In this document: positions 55,109 through 64,000 of the stretch, in pieces
Layout of the letters: each line of letters begins with the position of its first letter
Numbering within the stretch: the stretch's first letter is position 1
From: Halorhabdus utahensis DSM 12940
Lineage (GTDB): Archaea > Halobacteriota > Halobacteria > Halobacteriales > Haloarculaceae
DNA length: 64,000 nucleotides
Direction of reading: 5' to 3'
Assembly (NCBI RefSeq): GCF_000023945.1
Contig: NC_013158.1
Coordinates: forward strand, 2,976,001 to 3,040,000
Notes under the pieces: generated by a model
Databases searched by the model: none
What the model was told of the DNA's origin: nothing
The model's input: only the letters and a program-made list of their open reading frames with translations
Position numbers and translations under genes: made by a program

Positions 55109-56461
55109 ATGAAGCGCACCAACACGTTCGCCGTGCGCTCGCTCTCCCCCACGGGAGAGCAACTGCTACGGGATCTGTTGGATGCGTCTGCCGCACTCTG
55201 GAACGAAACCAACTACGAACGCCTCATCCGATACGACGACGAAGACGGGTACAAAAACGAAGACGTGTGGGACGCCGATACTGGCACTCTCGAAGGCAAA
55301 TATAAAGCCACCCTCGGCGCATCCACCGCCCAACAAGTGATCCGAAAGAACTCGGAGGCGTGGCGAGGGTTCTTCAGAAACAAGGAGAAGTACCACGATG
55401 AGTCAGATACATCGGTCACGGAACACCCTACCCCGCCGGGGTTCTGGGGGAACAAAGACGATGGCCGAAAACTCCATACCGTCATCCGTAACACGTCGTA
55501 CACCGTCGAATGGGGCGAGCGATCCAGACTTGAAATACTGGTCGGGTCCGAGTTGAAAGACCGGTACGATCACACTGGACGACTCAGATTGGAAATCGCT
55601 GGCGAGCCACACTGGCCCGAGTACGAGACGCAGGGCCGGTTGGACCTGTGGTTCGACGAGACCGATGACACCTTCAGAGCTTCGCAGCCCGTGACTGTTT
55701 CTGCTGATGCACGGGCAACTCCGCTGGCTGATGAAACAGCCGCTCTGGACATTGGTGCCAACAACCTTGTCGCCTGCACCACGACAACCGGTTCCCAGTA
55801 CCTGTACGACGGCATCCGTCCGTTCGAACGGTTCCGTGCGACGACCGAACGAATCGCGGAGTTGCAGGCGAAACTCGACGACCAGCGGCGAACAAGTGAG
55901 CGGATCGACCACTTGTACGATACGATGTATGCACGGCGCGATCACGCCCAAGACGCACTCGTCCGCGACCTCGTCGAGCGCCTGTACGACGAGGGCGTTT
56001 CAACCGTGTACGTCGGCGACATCCGAGACGTACTGGAAACGCACTGGATGCCCGAAGTGAACAGGAAAACGCACAACTTTTGGGCATACCGTCGGTTCAT
56101 CGACCGCCTCGAATGTGTCTGCGAAGAGTATGGGATAGAGGTCGTCGAAGAGCCTGAGTCGTGGACGACCCAAGAGTGTCCAGAGTGTGGCGAACGCGAG
56201 GATACGGAGCGGAACGGCGACCTGTTCCGCTGTGTTTGTGGGTTCGAGGGGCACGCCGATCTCAAGGCGAGTCAACTGTTCCTCGAACGCGAGACTGGTA
56301 TGATAGTCGGGCTGATGGCCCAGCCCGTGTGCTTCGAGTGGGACGACCACGAATGGTCAGAGAGATCATCCTCTCCCGCGAGGGCAAGTCCCAAAGAAGA
56401 TCACACAGACCGGAGTACCCACCGTACGGTGGGAAAAGTTGCCTCCGTGGAGTCGGCATAG
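55109..56461 (+). CDS. tnpB: TnpB-family RNA-guided nuclease-like protein
   Basis: 450 residues. RuvC-I is AALDIGANN with D214; zinc finger C357, C360, C375, C377 (CPEC, CVC); RuvC-III is GHADLKAS with D384. The RuvC-II site, normally a Glu in a (V/I)xxEDL motif, reads VYVGDIRDVLE (G303 where Glu is expected). The N-terminal REC/wedge region and SWTTQECPECGE are typical. The C-terminal tail (about 400-450) is Ser/Arg-rich and overlaps the presumed guide-RNA region. TnpB uses a right-end-derived omegaRNA to cut DNA and favour element retention. The Glu substitution raises doubt about cleavage. Confidence 0.88.
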   Translation: MKRTNTFAVRSLSPTGEQLLRDLLDASAALWNETNYERLIRYDDEDGYKNEDVWDADTGTLEGKYKATLGASTAQQVIRKNSEAWRGFFRNKEKYHDESDTSVTEHPTPPGFWGNKDDGRKLHTVIRNTSYTVEWGERSRLEILVGSELKDRYDHTGRLRLEIAGEPHWPEYETQGRLDLWFDETDDTFRASQPVTVSADARATPLADETAALDIGANNLVACTTTTGSQYLYDGIRPFERFRATTERIAELQAKLDDQRRTSERIDHLYDTMYARRDHAQDALVRDLVERLYDEGVSTVYVGDIRDVLETHWMPEVNRKTHNFWAYRRFIDRLECVCEEYGIEVVEEPESWTTQECPECGEREDTERNGDLFRCVCGFEGHADLKASQLFLERETGMIVGLMAQPVCFEWDDHEWSERSSSPARASPKEDHTDRSTHRTVGKVASVESA

Positions 56462-56512
56462 TCCGACATCCCGACGGAGGAATCCCACGACTTCAGTCGT
56501 GGGAGGAGGTCA
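56300..56512 (+). ncRNA. Predicted omegaRNA (reRNA) overlapping the tnpB 3' end and right end
   Basis: By analogy with other TnpB elements the guide-RNA scaffold is transcribed from the 3' part of tnpB through the right-end hairpin (56484-56503) and takes its guide from the flanking bases, here the 3' end of the lipoprotein gene. In Halobacterium, sense-overlapping transcripts from IS1341 3' ends have been described. The boundary at 56300 is a rough guess; the sequence is otherwise the tnpB coding end. Confidence 0.35.
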
Positions 56513-56517
56513 AGTGT

Positions 56518-59010
56518 TCATTCCAGGTCTTCGTGGACGTAGACGTTCCAGGACTCGTGTTCGACCGCTACCCCTTCGATAGCGGACACTGACAGGGTGA
56601 TCGAATCACCGCTTTCGACGACGTCGTACGCATCGGCCCAGGCGTCGGGATACTCCGGTCTGTCCTCATCGCGAAGGACGACGACAACGAGTTTGCTGGG
56701 ATCGAGTTTCGCCGCAGTGTTCGAGGTGATCGTCAGCGATTCATCCCCCTCGTCGTATTCGAAGGTGAACTCAAGCGGCGGATGGATCGTCTCCGAGAAC
56801 ACTGTTGTCGGATTATCGGCTCCGGTCCACTGGACTCCGACAGTTGACCCGGTTTCAGCGCTCAAGTCGATGCTGTCGCCGTTCGTGATCGTTCCTGTGA
56901 AACCTGAAATCGATTCGTCGTCGACGGTAACACTGACCTCCTCGGCGGGCCATTTGCCCCGCCCCGTAAACACCAGCGAGGAGCCATCGAGTTCGAACTG
57001 GAGCATATCGCGCACGTGGAGCCAGGTGTAGGTAGTCGGCTCGTCCGGTTCCATCCAGTAGAGGTTGATCGTCCCCAGCTGATCGAGTTCGACTGCCACA
57101 CTGTCGCCCTTTTCGAGGGTGTCGTATTCCGCGGCGAAGATCGGATCGAACTCGCCGTCGCCGGTCCGAATGGCAAAGGCGTCGGCGTCGTAGGGCTCCT
57201 CGCCACCGTAGACGATTTCGAACCCGTTCGTGGTGCGTCTTAACTCGAAGGACGCCGGCGGTTCGACGTATTCGCTGAGCGCTTCCGCCGGCCCGCCCTC
57301 GCCGACCCACTCGACGACGACTTCCTCGCTCGGTTCGGCCTTGATCTCCAGCGTGTCCTCCGGTTCGAGGGTATCGTATTTCTCGGTAAACCCATTCGAG
57401 AGTTCCTCGCCGTCGACAGTCACCCGGAAGTTCGCCGGGTCGCGAGTTTCTCGCCCGTAATAGGTCAGCGTCGGCGTCTCACCGCTTTCGAGTCGGAACC
57501 GACCCGGAATGCGTGCACGGAAGGTATGGACGCTCGACGACATCGATCCGCTGGTGCTCCCTCGCTCATAGGAGTACGTAGCCATCAATGTCACTCGATC
57601 ACCGAATGTGACGCCCTCGATCGTGATCTCGTCGCCCCTGGTCAGCTGTTCGTACCGGTCTGCCAGCGGTTCGGTCGTCTCCTCGCCGCTTCCGAACCTG
57701 TCTTCCGCGCCCTCCCAGTGATTGATCTCGACGCGATCGGTTCGCTCGATCGGCTCGGAACCGGTGTAGGTCATCGTCAGTGTTTTCGATTCGATGTCGT
57801 ATTCGTTCTCGAAGGTGACGCCCCTGGAGAGCACCTCGTGGAAGACTATCTGTTCGTACTCGGCGTTCTGTGGATCGGTCCACTCGACCATGACCACCGA
57901 GAGCGGGTCGGCGTCGACTGCGATCGAACTCCCCGGCTGCATCGGCTCGCCGTTCCAGGCGTTCTCGACCGGTTCGTCGTCGACGGACAGCGTCAACGAC
58001 TCCGTTTCGAGTGGTTCCTCGCCAAAGTTGTGGATTTCAGCCGACCCAGCCTCCTGGTCGTACTCGACACTGAGGCTCGGATCCGGAGATCGTTCGCGAA
58101 TCTCCTGGGACGGAGCCTGCACGGTGAGCGTTCCGATACCGACGCGGCCGTCGCGCTCGACCGTCATGTCGTCAGTGTTGCCCGTGCCGACGTTTTTGGC
58201 GAGCGTCCTGAATTCCCCGGTGTCGAAGTCCGATTGCTCGGTGTAGACGACCGTGATCGAGATGCGTGCCGTCATCGGATCGAGCCGATCCCCACCGAAG
58301 GCGAAGGCCTCGATCACGTCGGTGTTGACCCCGTCGAGCTGCCCAGTCTCGTCCGCAGGGATCGATGGCAGCAACTGGATGACGGCTGACTCGCTGACCT
58401 GTGATAACGCGAGTCGGGCGTCCTCGGACAGCGGAAGCTCGCCGTCGTCAGCCGCCTCGGTCGCCGCCGTTACCCCGTTCTTCCAGCCGTCTTTGGTGTC
58501 GTCCATCGCCACGATCAAACGGCCGTCCTCGCGATGGAGCTGTTCGATCGGGACATCTTCGGGCAGCGTCGGCTTTTCGGCGTCGAACGAACCGACCATC
58601 GTGACGATCTGTGTCTGATAGTCGCCGTATCTGGCAGCCGCGGCACGATCGATCTCGTCCAGTTCGAGACCGATCTGTGACACTGATCCGAACGCCGGCA
58701 ACCGATTGAAGCTTTCGTCGTTGTCCGGGGATGGGGCAGTGCTCCGGATCCGAGACACCGACGTGCCGTCGACTGATTCCGGGAGCGGATCAAGCACCGC
58801 AACCAGATCCTCGGGCAGGGAAATCTCGTCCGCCTCGGGCGTCGGCGTGTCGGTCGCTGTCGGTGTCGGTTCATCCGTCGAGGTTTGCGAATCGGTCTCG
58901 TCGGGTGTCGATGCGGGAGGGGCTTCGGAGGGCTCGGCGGCGTCCATACAGCCGGCCAGGGCGGTCGTGGTGACGCCGGCGAGCAGTCGCCGGCGGGTTA
59001 GGTCCACCAT
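56518..59010 (-). CDS. Tat-exported lipoprotein with six tandem beta-sandwich repeats
   Basis: 830 residues from ATG 59010. MVDLTRRRLLAGVTTTALAGC gives a Tat motif and lipobox. A Pro/Ser/Thr/Asp linker (25-60) is followed by a ~250-residue N-terminal domain (RIRSTAPS, DAEKPTLPEDVPIEQLH, DGWKNGVTAATEA). Six repeats of about 75-105 residues then run to the end, each with F-x-hydrophobic, a Gly-rich turn near residue 35, a GDxI/GDSI strand and a V-x-VEW/VQW strand; examples are GDSIDLSAETGSTVGVQW and GDEITIEGVTFGDRV. No named domain recognised. Anchored outside the cell. The stop is only 5-6 bases from the TnpB right end, downstream of glyA. Confidence 0.8.
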   Translation of the reverse strand: MVDLTRRRLLAGVTTTALAGCMDAAEPSEAPPASTPDETDSQTSTDEPTPTATDTPTPEADEISLPEDLVAVLDPLPESVDGTSVSRIRSTAPSPDNDESFNRLPAFGSVSQIGLELDEIDRAAAARYGDYQTQIVTMVGSFDAEKPTLPEDVPIEQLHREDGRLIVAMDDTKDGWKNGVTAATEAADDGELPLSEDARLALSQVSESAVIQLLPSIPADETGQLDGVNTDVIEAFAFGGDRLDPMTARISITVVYTEQSDFDTGEFRTLAKNVGTGNTDDMTVERDGRVGIGTLTVQAPSQEIRERSPDPSLSVEYDQEAGSAEIHNFGEEPLETESLTLSVDDEPVENAWNGEPMQPGSSIAVDADPLSVVMVEWTDPQNAEYEQIVFHEVLSRGVTFENEYDIESKTLTMTYTGSEPIERTDRVEINHWEGAEDRFGSGEETTEPLADRYEQLTRGDEITIEGVTFGDRVTLMATYSYERGSTSGSMSSSVHTFRARIPGRFRLESGETPTLTYYGRETRDPANFRVTVDGEELSNGFTEKYDTLEPEDTLEIKAEPSEEVVVEWVGEGGPAEALSEYVEPPASFELRRTTNGFEIVYGGEEPYDADAFAIRTGDGEFDPIFAAEYDTLEKGDSVAVELDQLGTINLYWMEPDEPTTYTWLHVRDMLQFELDGSSLVFTGRGKWPAEEVSVTVDDESISGFTGTITNGDSIDLSAETGSTVGVQWTGADNPTTVFSETIHPPLEFTFEYDEGDESLTITSNTAAKLDPSKLVVVVLRDEDRPEYPDAWADAYDVVESGDSITLSVSAIEGVAVEHESWNVYVHEDLE

Positions 59011-59157
59011 ACCAGTGTGGTTGTGCAAGTTATCGAATAAGCATTTCGAATAGACACAAGTTCGCAAAAACGCTCTCTGCCGCTCCGTGACGCTGTTTCG
59101 ACGGGGGAATTCGTCGGCGGGATTCCTTGGAACCCGCCAGTCGATAGATTCGCTTTC

Positions 59158-60408
<1,251 letters not shown>

Positions 60409-60533
60409 ATCTGTTCCTGGATGGCCACTCTTGAATAAGCTACTCTTTCGCCGTCGCGCCCGTGAGGCCGCTCCCCAGGATTGTGCGAGGGGAGGCGACG
60501 GTCGGTGAACGGTATATCTCACTGCCGATACTC

Positions 60534-60559
60534 TTAAATATAAGTGGCGTATACGACAC
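60534..60559 (+). promoter_or_regulatory. tbsP promoter with candidate operator
   Basis: TATA box TTAAATATAA (60534-60543), 25-34 bases before ATG 60568, so the transcript is probably almost leaderless. Immediately after it lies the near-perfect palindrome GTGGCGTATACGACAC (60544-60559), core CGTATACG, with a single mismatched pair. A protein bound here would block the start site, so it may be an operator for TbsP or another regulator. Confidence 0.55.
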
Positions 60560-60567
60560 GTCAGTCT

Positions 60568-61386
60568 ATGTCAACTGACAATCTAATCGCCACCGACATC
60601 AGAACAGTCCTTGAGGCGGCTGTGCCGGCTACCGATCGAGTGACGGTCGTCAATCCGGCTCCGGAAACGATTGTTGCACTGGTCTCGACACTCGAAGATC
60701 ACGATTCAGCTCCGTCTGTCCGTCTTCTCTCCCCGGAGCACGCGCTCAAGCAGGTCATGGGTGATTTCCTCGTCGCGAGTTCGGCGGCGGATCTCATCGA
60801 CGACGGCACACTATCGTTGCGTGTGCTCGACGAGCAGCCGGTCAACTCGCTCGTCGTAACTGACGACGCTGTCGTCTCGCTGGTGACAGCCACCGACGCG
60901 GCGGCCGGACTCACGACCGACGACGGGGAGTTCGTCGCGTCGACCGTCGCATTCTACGACGATGTGTGGGAGACCGCTAGCGAATTCTCGCTTCGGACGC
61001 CGCCGCTGTCGCGGGTCCGTTCGACGCTCGCTGCAGAGATCAGCGAAGACGCGCGAGCCGATTTCGATGCGGTACTCGATTCGCTGTCGACCGCCCGTAG
61101 CGACGATGGCGGGATCGACGAGGTGACGATCAGTCTCCTCGTCGCCGCACGAAACCGGGAGTTGCTCTATGATATCAGCAAGTGGGGGGAGGATGTCGGC
61201 TTGGCGAGCAAAGCGACGTTCTCACGGACGAAGACCCAACTCGAAGACAAGGGACTCCTCGACACCGAGAAGGTCCCGATCGACGTCGGTCGGCCACGTC
61301 TGCGTCTCCTCTTGGGCGAGCAGCGACTCCAGGACGCCGACGCGGATGAACTCGCCGACGTCGCCATCGAGTTGCTTTCGAGCTAG
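60568..61386 (+). CDS. tbsP: Transcriptional regulator TbsP
   Basis: 272 residues from ATG 60568. The long N-terminal domain (1-~190; LIATDIRTVLEAAVPATDRV, VRLLSPEHALKQVMGDFLVA) is typical of the haloarchaeal DUF5821/TbsP family, and the C-terminal winged helix reads LLVAARNRELLYDISKWGED, ASKATFSRTKTQLEDKGLLD and VGRPRLRLLLG. In Haloferax volcanii TbsP acts with TrmB in regulating a gluconeogenic GAPDH gene; applying that role here is inference. Divergent from glyA and 37 bases upstream of the YcaO gene. Confidence 0.88.
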   Translation: MSTDNLIATDIRTVLEAAVPATDRVTVVNPAPETIVALVSTLEDHDSAPSVRLLSPEHALKQVMGDFLVASSAADLIDDGTLSLRVLDEQPVNSLVVTDDAVVSLVTATDAAAGLTTDDGEFVASTVAFYDDVWETASEFSLRTPPLSRVRSTLAAEISEDARADFDAVLDSLSTARSDDGGIDEVTISLLVAARNRELLYDISKWGEDVGLASKATFSRTKTQLEDKGLLDTEKVPIDVGRPRLRLLLGEQRLQDADADELADVAIELLSS

Positions 61387-61423
61387 CGCGACCTTTTTGC
61401 CACTCGGGCATCCACTGGGGAGC

Positions 61424-63136
61424 ATGACTGTTGGTCTCGTGGGTGCCGGTCCAGCCGCAGACGCGGTCGAATCGGCGCTCTCGGACGTCGAGGGCGCTGT
61501 GGAGACGGCGGCCCCCGACGAAATCGACGAGTACGAACTGGCTATCGTGATCGAGGTCGCCGGTGCAAACGCCTTCGAGCAGGCAAACCAGCGGGCGATC
61601 CAGACAGGCACGTCCTGGATCGCGATCGAACTCGGCGGCGTTGGCGGCGTCCCGGTCGTCGATGCCGCGATCACTGGCTTCGGCCCCGAAACGGCCTGCT
61701 ACGAGTGTCTTCGCAAGCGGGTCAGGGCGAACGTCGATCCGACCGAGGAGCCGACGAAAGCGCCACCGCCAACCACGGCACGGTTCGCCGGTGCGGTCGC
61801 CGGGCGGGCGGCCGCCAGTACACTGGATCGGTCGGTCGACGGTCCCGAGGTGGTCGGATTCGTGAGGGAGATTCCGGACGCGACCCGGCGATTGTTGTCC
61901 GTCCCTCACTGTGAGTGCGGTTCGGAACCGTCCCGTACTATCGACCGGACGACGGCCGACCGAGATCTGGAAGCCACCATCGGCCGGGCCGAACAGGGAC
62001 TCGACGACCGGGTCGGGATCGTCCAGGAGGTCGGCGAGATCGAATCCTTCCCCGCGCCCTACTATCTCGCACGAAACGGCGACACTGAGGGGTTCAGCGA
62101 CGTGTCATCGACCGGTCCGGCCGCGGGTGTCGACGTCGACTGGAACGGCGCGCTGATGAAGGCACTGGGGGAGGCCTACGAACGGTACAGTGCGGGCGTC
62201 TATCGAACGGATCGGCTACAGACAGCGTCGGTCGAGGAGCTGGACAATCCGATCGCGCCGTCCGCGTTCGTGACCCCCGAGCCACCCGAATCGGACTCCA
62301 TCGAGTGGATCGAGGGCGAGAATCTGGCGACGAGCCAGTCAGTACAGGTGCCGGCGTCCGTGGCGATGTATCCTCCCGCCGGGGATCGGTTCCGACCCGC
62401 GAACACGACCGGGCTCGGGTTCGGTAACGCGACAGTCGAGGCGTTGCTGTCGGGACTCTACGAGGTGATCGAGCGGGACGCGGCGATGCTCTCGTGGTAT
62501 TCGACGTTCGAGCCCCTGGCACTCGACGTCGGCGACGGGGCCTTCGAGACGCTTGCCCGGCGGGTGCGGACTGAGGGACTGTCGGTCACGCCGCTCCTTC
62601 TCACACAGGACGTCGACGTTCCGGTCGTGGCTGTCGCTGTCCACCGGGCGGACGGCGACTGGCCCCGGTTCGCCCTGGGTTCGGGAGCACATCTTGATCC
62701 GGCTGCCGCCGCCCGATCGGCACTAGCGGAGGCCGTCCAGAACTGGTTCGAACTCCGGCAGATGGGGCCGGACGGCGCAGCCGATGCCGGCGGGGCGATC
62801 GGCGAGTACGCGGCCTTCCCCGATATCGTCGCCGACTTCGTCGACGCCGCAGGGACCGTCTCGGCCGACGCTGTCGCGCCCGACGAGCCACTTGCGGGTT
62901 CCGAGGCCCTGTCGACTGTGGTCGATCGAGTCACCGCGGCCGGGCTCTCGCCGTACGCCGTCCGGCTCACGCCGCGGGACGTCGAGGCGATGGGATTCGA
63001 GGCCGTTCGCGTGCTCGTCCCATCGGCCCAGCCGCTGTTCCTCGGGGAGCCGTACTTTGGCGACCGACTGGAGACGGTCTCGGACCGCCTCGGCTTCGAG
63101 GCGCGACCTGACCGACCGTTCCATCCGTTCCCCTGA
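61424..63136 (+). CDS. YcaO-family protein with N-terminal E1-like domain
   Basis: 570 residues from ATG 61424. Residues 1-~170 form an E1-like/ThiF-related partner domain with a Rossmann start (MTVGLVGAGPAADAVESALS) and zinc Cys pairs C92-x2-C95 and C163-x-C165. The YcaO domain (about 210-570) shows ALGEAYERYS (E250, E253, R254), a TTGLGFGNATVEALLSGLYE region, EVIERDA, LAEAVQNWFELR and a C-terminus ending HPFP, like the Pro-rich ends of cyclodehydratases. YcaO enzymes use ATP to activate peptide amides, forming azolines or thioamides. No precursor peptide, dehydrogenase or TfuA gene lies nearby. Follows tbsP by 37 bases. Confidence 0.88.
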   Translation: MTVGLVGAGPAADAVESALSDVEGAVETAAPDEIDEYELAIVIEVAGANAFEQANQRAIQTGTSWIAIELGGVGGVPVVDAAITGFGPETACYECLRKRVRANVDPTEEPTKAPPPTTARFAGAVAGRAAASTLDRSVDGPEVVGFVREIPDATRRLLSVPHCECGSEPSRTIDRTTADRDLEATIGRAEQGLDDRVGIVQEVGEIESFPAPYYLARNGDTEGFSDVSSTGPAAGVDVDWNGALMKALGEAYERYSAGVYRTDRLQTASVEELDNPIAPSAFVTPEPPESDSIEWIEGENLATSQSVQVPASVAMYPPAGDRFRPANTTGLGFGNATVEALLSGLYEVIERDAAMLSWYSTFEPLALDVGDGAFETLARRVRTEGLSVTPLLLTQDVDVPVVAVAVHRADGDWPRFALGSGAHLDPAAAARSALAEAVQNWFELRQMGPDGAADAGGAIGEYAAFPDIVADFVDAAGTVSADAVAPDEPLAGSEALSTVVDRVTAAGLSPYAVRLTPRDVEAMGFEAVRVLVPSAQPLFLGEPYFGDRLETVSDRLGFEARPDRPFHPFP

Positions 63137-63170
63137 AAAATAGCGCGACGATGCTCCGGCTCGAATCAGC

Positions 63171-64000
63171 TCAGATCCCGAAGGCGGCCCGGAGCATGTC
63201 ACGTGACCCGGGACCGAGTCCGACGGCGACGACTCCCACGAGAAGGACGTAGCTGTATCGTGGATTCTCCTCGATGAACGCCTCGTCGAACAGCCAGACG
63301 ATGCCCAGGGCCATGCCAAGTTTCACCACCAGGAACGGCCACGCGCTCCCGATCGCGTCGAAGATGCCGGCCGGCAGAACGGCTTCGGTCACGTTCATGA
63401 TGATTTCGTTGGCCGGATGTTTTGGGTAGTACGAGACGGGCAATCCGAGTGCGTCCGCCCAGTCGGTGATGAGGACGTTCGCGACGCCATCGATCGCATG
63501 CGCCCAGAGGACGACCAGTCCGACGTAGCCGGTCCCGCTGTTGATGTAGGGTGCGAACCGATCGGCAAGGACGTAGACGCCGTAGGCAGCCACCGTTGCG
63601 CCGCCGACGATGATGAGGAGAACGTGCGGCAGGAAGTCGACGTGCTCGACGGTGAGGCCGAGGACTGTCAGATACCCGAACGTCACGCCGAAGGCGACGG
63701 CACCGACCGTGCCCAGTGCCCGCTCGGCCGAGGCGACCACGCCACGATCGGCAAGTCGCAGACTTCCGACGAGGGCGGCGATAGCGAACCCGAACACGGT
63801 AAAGTAGACCAGCGGGCTGATGAACAGCGTATTGAACGGGTAGGAGAGCACCGGCTCGACACCGGCCTCCACGGCCGCGTCACTGGCGTCCTCGACGACA
63901 CGGACGACCCCGCCAAACAACATGAACGGGAACAGTGCGTAGAAGAACTCCCGATCAAGGTCGATGTCGAGGTTCTTCAACAGCAGGTAAACCCCGATCA
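63171..64000 (-). CDS. DUF63-family membrane protein (5' end outside window)
   Basis: At least 276 residues with seven or more membrane helices. FFYALFPFMLFGGVVRVVED is the family hallmark, and the frame continues upstream as YLLLKNLDIDLDREF to the window edge, so the start is outside. A TTG at 63980 is not the start. Other conserved blocks are VLWAHAIDGVANVL and VSYYPKHPANEIIMN. DUF63 members are archaeal integral membrane proteins of unknown function. Convergent with the YcaO gene, 35 bases apart. Confidence 0.85.
   Translation of the reverse strand, partial: IGVYLLLKNLDIDLDREFFYALFPFMLFGGVVRVVEDASDAAVEAGVEPVLSYPFNTLFISPLVYFTVFGFAIAALVGSLRLADRGVVASAERALGTVGAVAFGVTFGYLTVLGLTVEHVDFLPHVLLIIVGGATVAAYGVYVLADRFAPYINSGTGYVGLVVLWAHAIDGVANVLITDWADALGLPVSYYPKHPANEIIMNVTEAVLPAGIFDAIGSAWPFLVVKLGMALGIVWLFDEAFIEENPRYSYVLLVGVVAVGLGPGSRDMLRAAFGI

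Larger units (their letters stand above)
54840..56512 (+). mobile_element. TnpB-only IS200/IS605-type (IS1341-like) element
   Basis: Bounded by two near-identical hairpins, CCCACGACTTTAGTCGTGGG at 54840-54859 and CCCACGACTTCAGTCGTGGG at 56484-56503, each 9 bp with a 2-base loop (TT or TC). They frame tnpB and a small divergent gene. No tnpA is present, so mobilisation would need a transposase in trans. The 3' boundary is placed near AGGAGGTCAA (~56512), 5-6 bases from the lipoprotein stop. IS605-type elements make no target duplication, so exact ends are uncertain by a few bases. Confidence 0.85.

Overview
The window is a stretch of chromosome from a halophilic archaeon (class Halobacteria). 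The evidence is a high-GC sequence with strongly acidic predicted proteins, an archaeal membrane-anchored LonB protease, a group II thermosome subunit, pelota, archaeal NadM, Elp3 and RqcH, the haloarchaeal regulator TbsP, and many TATA-box promoters set close to start codons. The genus cannot be fixed from sequence alone. I saw no rRNA, tRNA, CRISPR array, prophage or replication origin.

Layout. 1-9.9 kb: end of a BAAT-type hydrolase, LonB with a CPBP protease, NadM, a SAM hydroxide adenosyltransferase, a small carotenoid-biosynthesis-like membrane protein, a Tat lipoprotein, a thermosome subunit, an amidohydrolase-fold protein and a glycosyltransferase. 9.9-18.9 kb: methyltransferase, small regulators, a cysteine-cluster protein, a TRAM protein, an SPFH/NfeD pair, MetRS and a LiaF-like membrane protein. 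19.0-21.8 kb: the most unusual gene, an 864-residue protein with an N-terminal peptidoglycan-binding-type domain, a duplicated uncharacterised domain and a Pro-Glu/Asp linker, behind an AT-rich palindromic upstream region. 22-31 kb: GlmU-like enzyme, an RND exporter divergent from its TetR regulator with two candidate operators, a LeuRS of bacterial architecture and a metallo-beta-lactamase-fold hydrolase. 31-46.7 kb: flavin/F420-type oxidoreductase, histidine kinase, pelota, zinc-ribbon regulator, M23 metallopeptidase, second carotenoid-type membrane protein, RqcH, Elp3, a RecJ-like protein that has lost its DHH residues, Yip1, NADPH:FMN reductase and IlvE. 46.7-54.7 kb: ABC exporter, an AbiE toxin-antitoxin pair with two matching operators, MutY, PadR, a 0.5 kb non-coding stretch with strong hairpins, a zinc-ribbon protein and FolD. 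54.8-64 kb: a TnpB element carrying a small divergent gene, a repeat-rich lipoprotein, GlyA, TbsP, an orphan YcaO protein and a DUF63 membrane protein cut by the window edge.

Functional themes. Protein and translation quality control recurs (LonB, thermosome, pelota, RqcH, Elp3, two tRNA synthetases). One-carbon metabolism is represented by GlyA and FolD, now separated by a lipoprotein gene and the TnpB element. Accessory or horizontally acquired material is concentrated at 19.0-21.8 kb, 49.1-50.9 kb (AbiE), 52.6-53.1 kb (hairpins) and 54.8-56.5 kb (TnpB element). Two proteins carry domains that act on peptidoglycan in bacteria (an M23 peptidase and the PG_binding_1-type domain), although archaea lack murein; their targets here are unknown.
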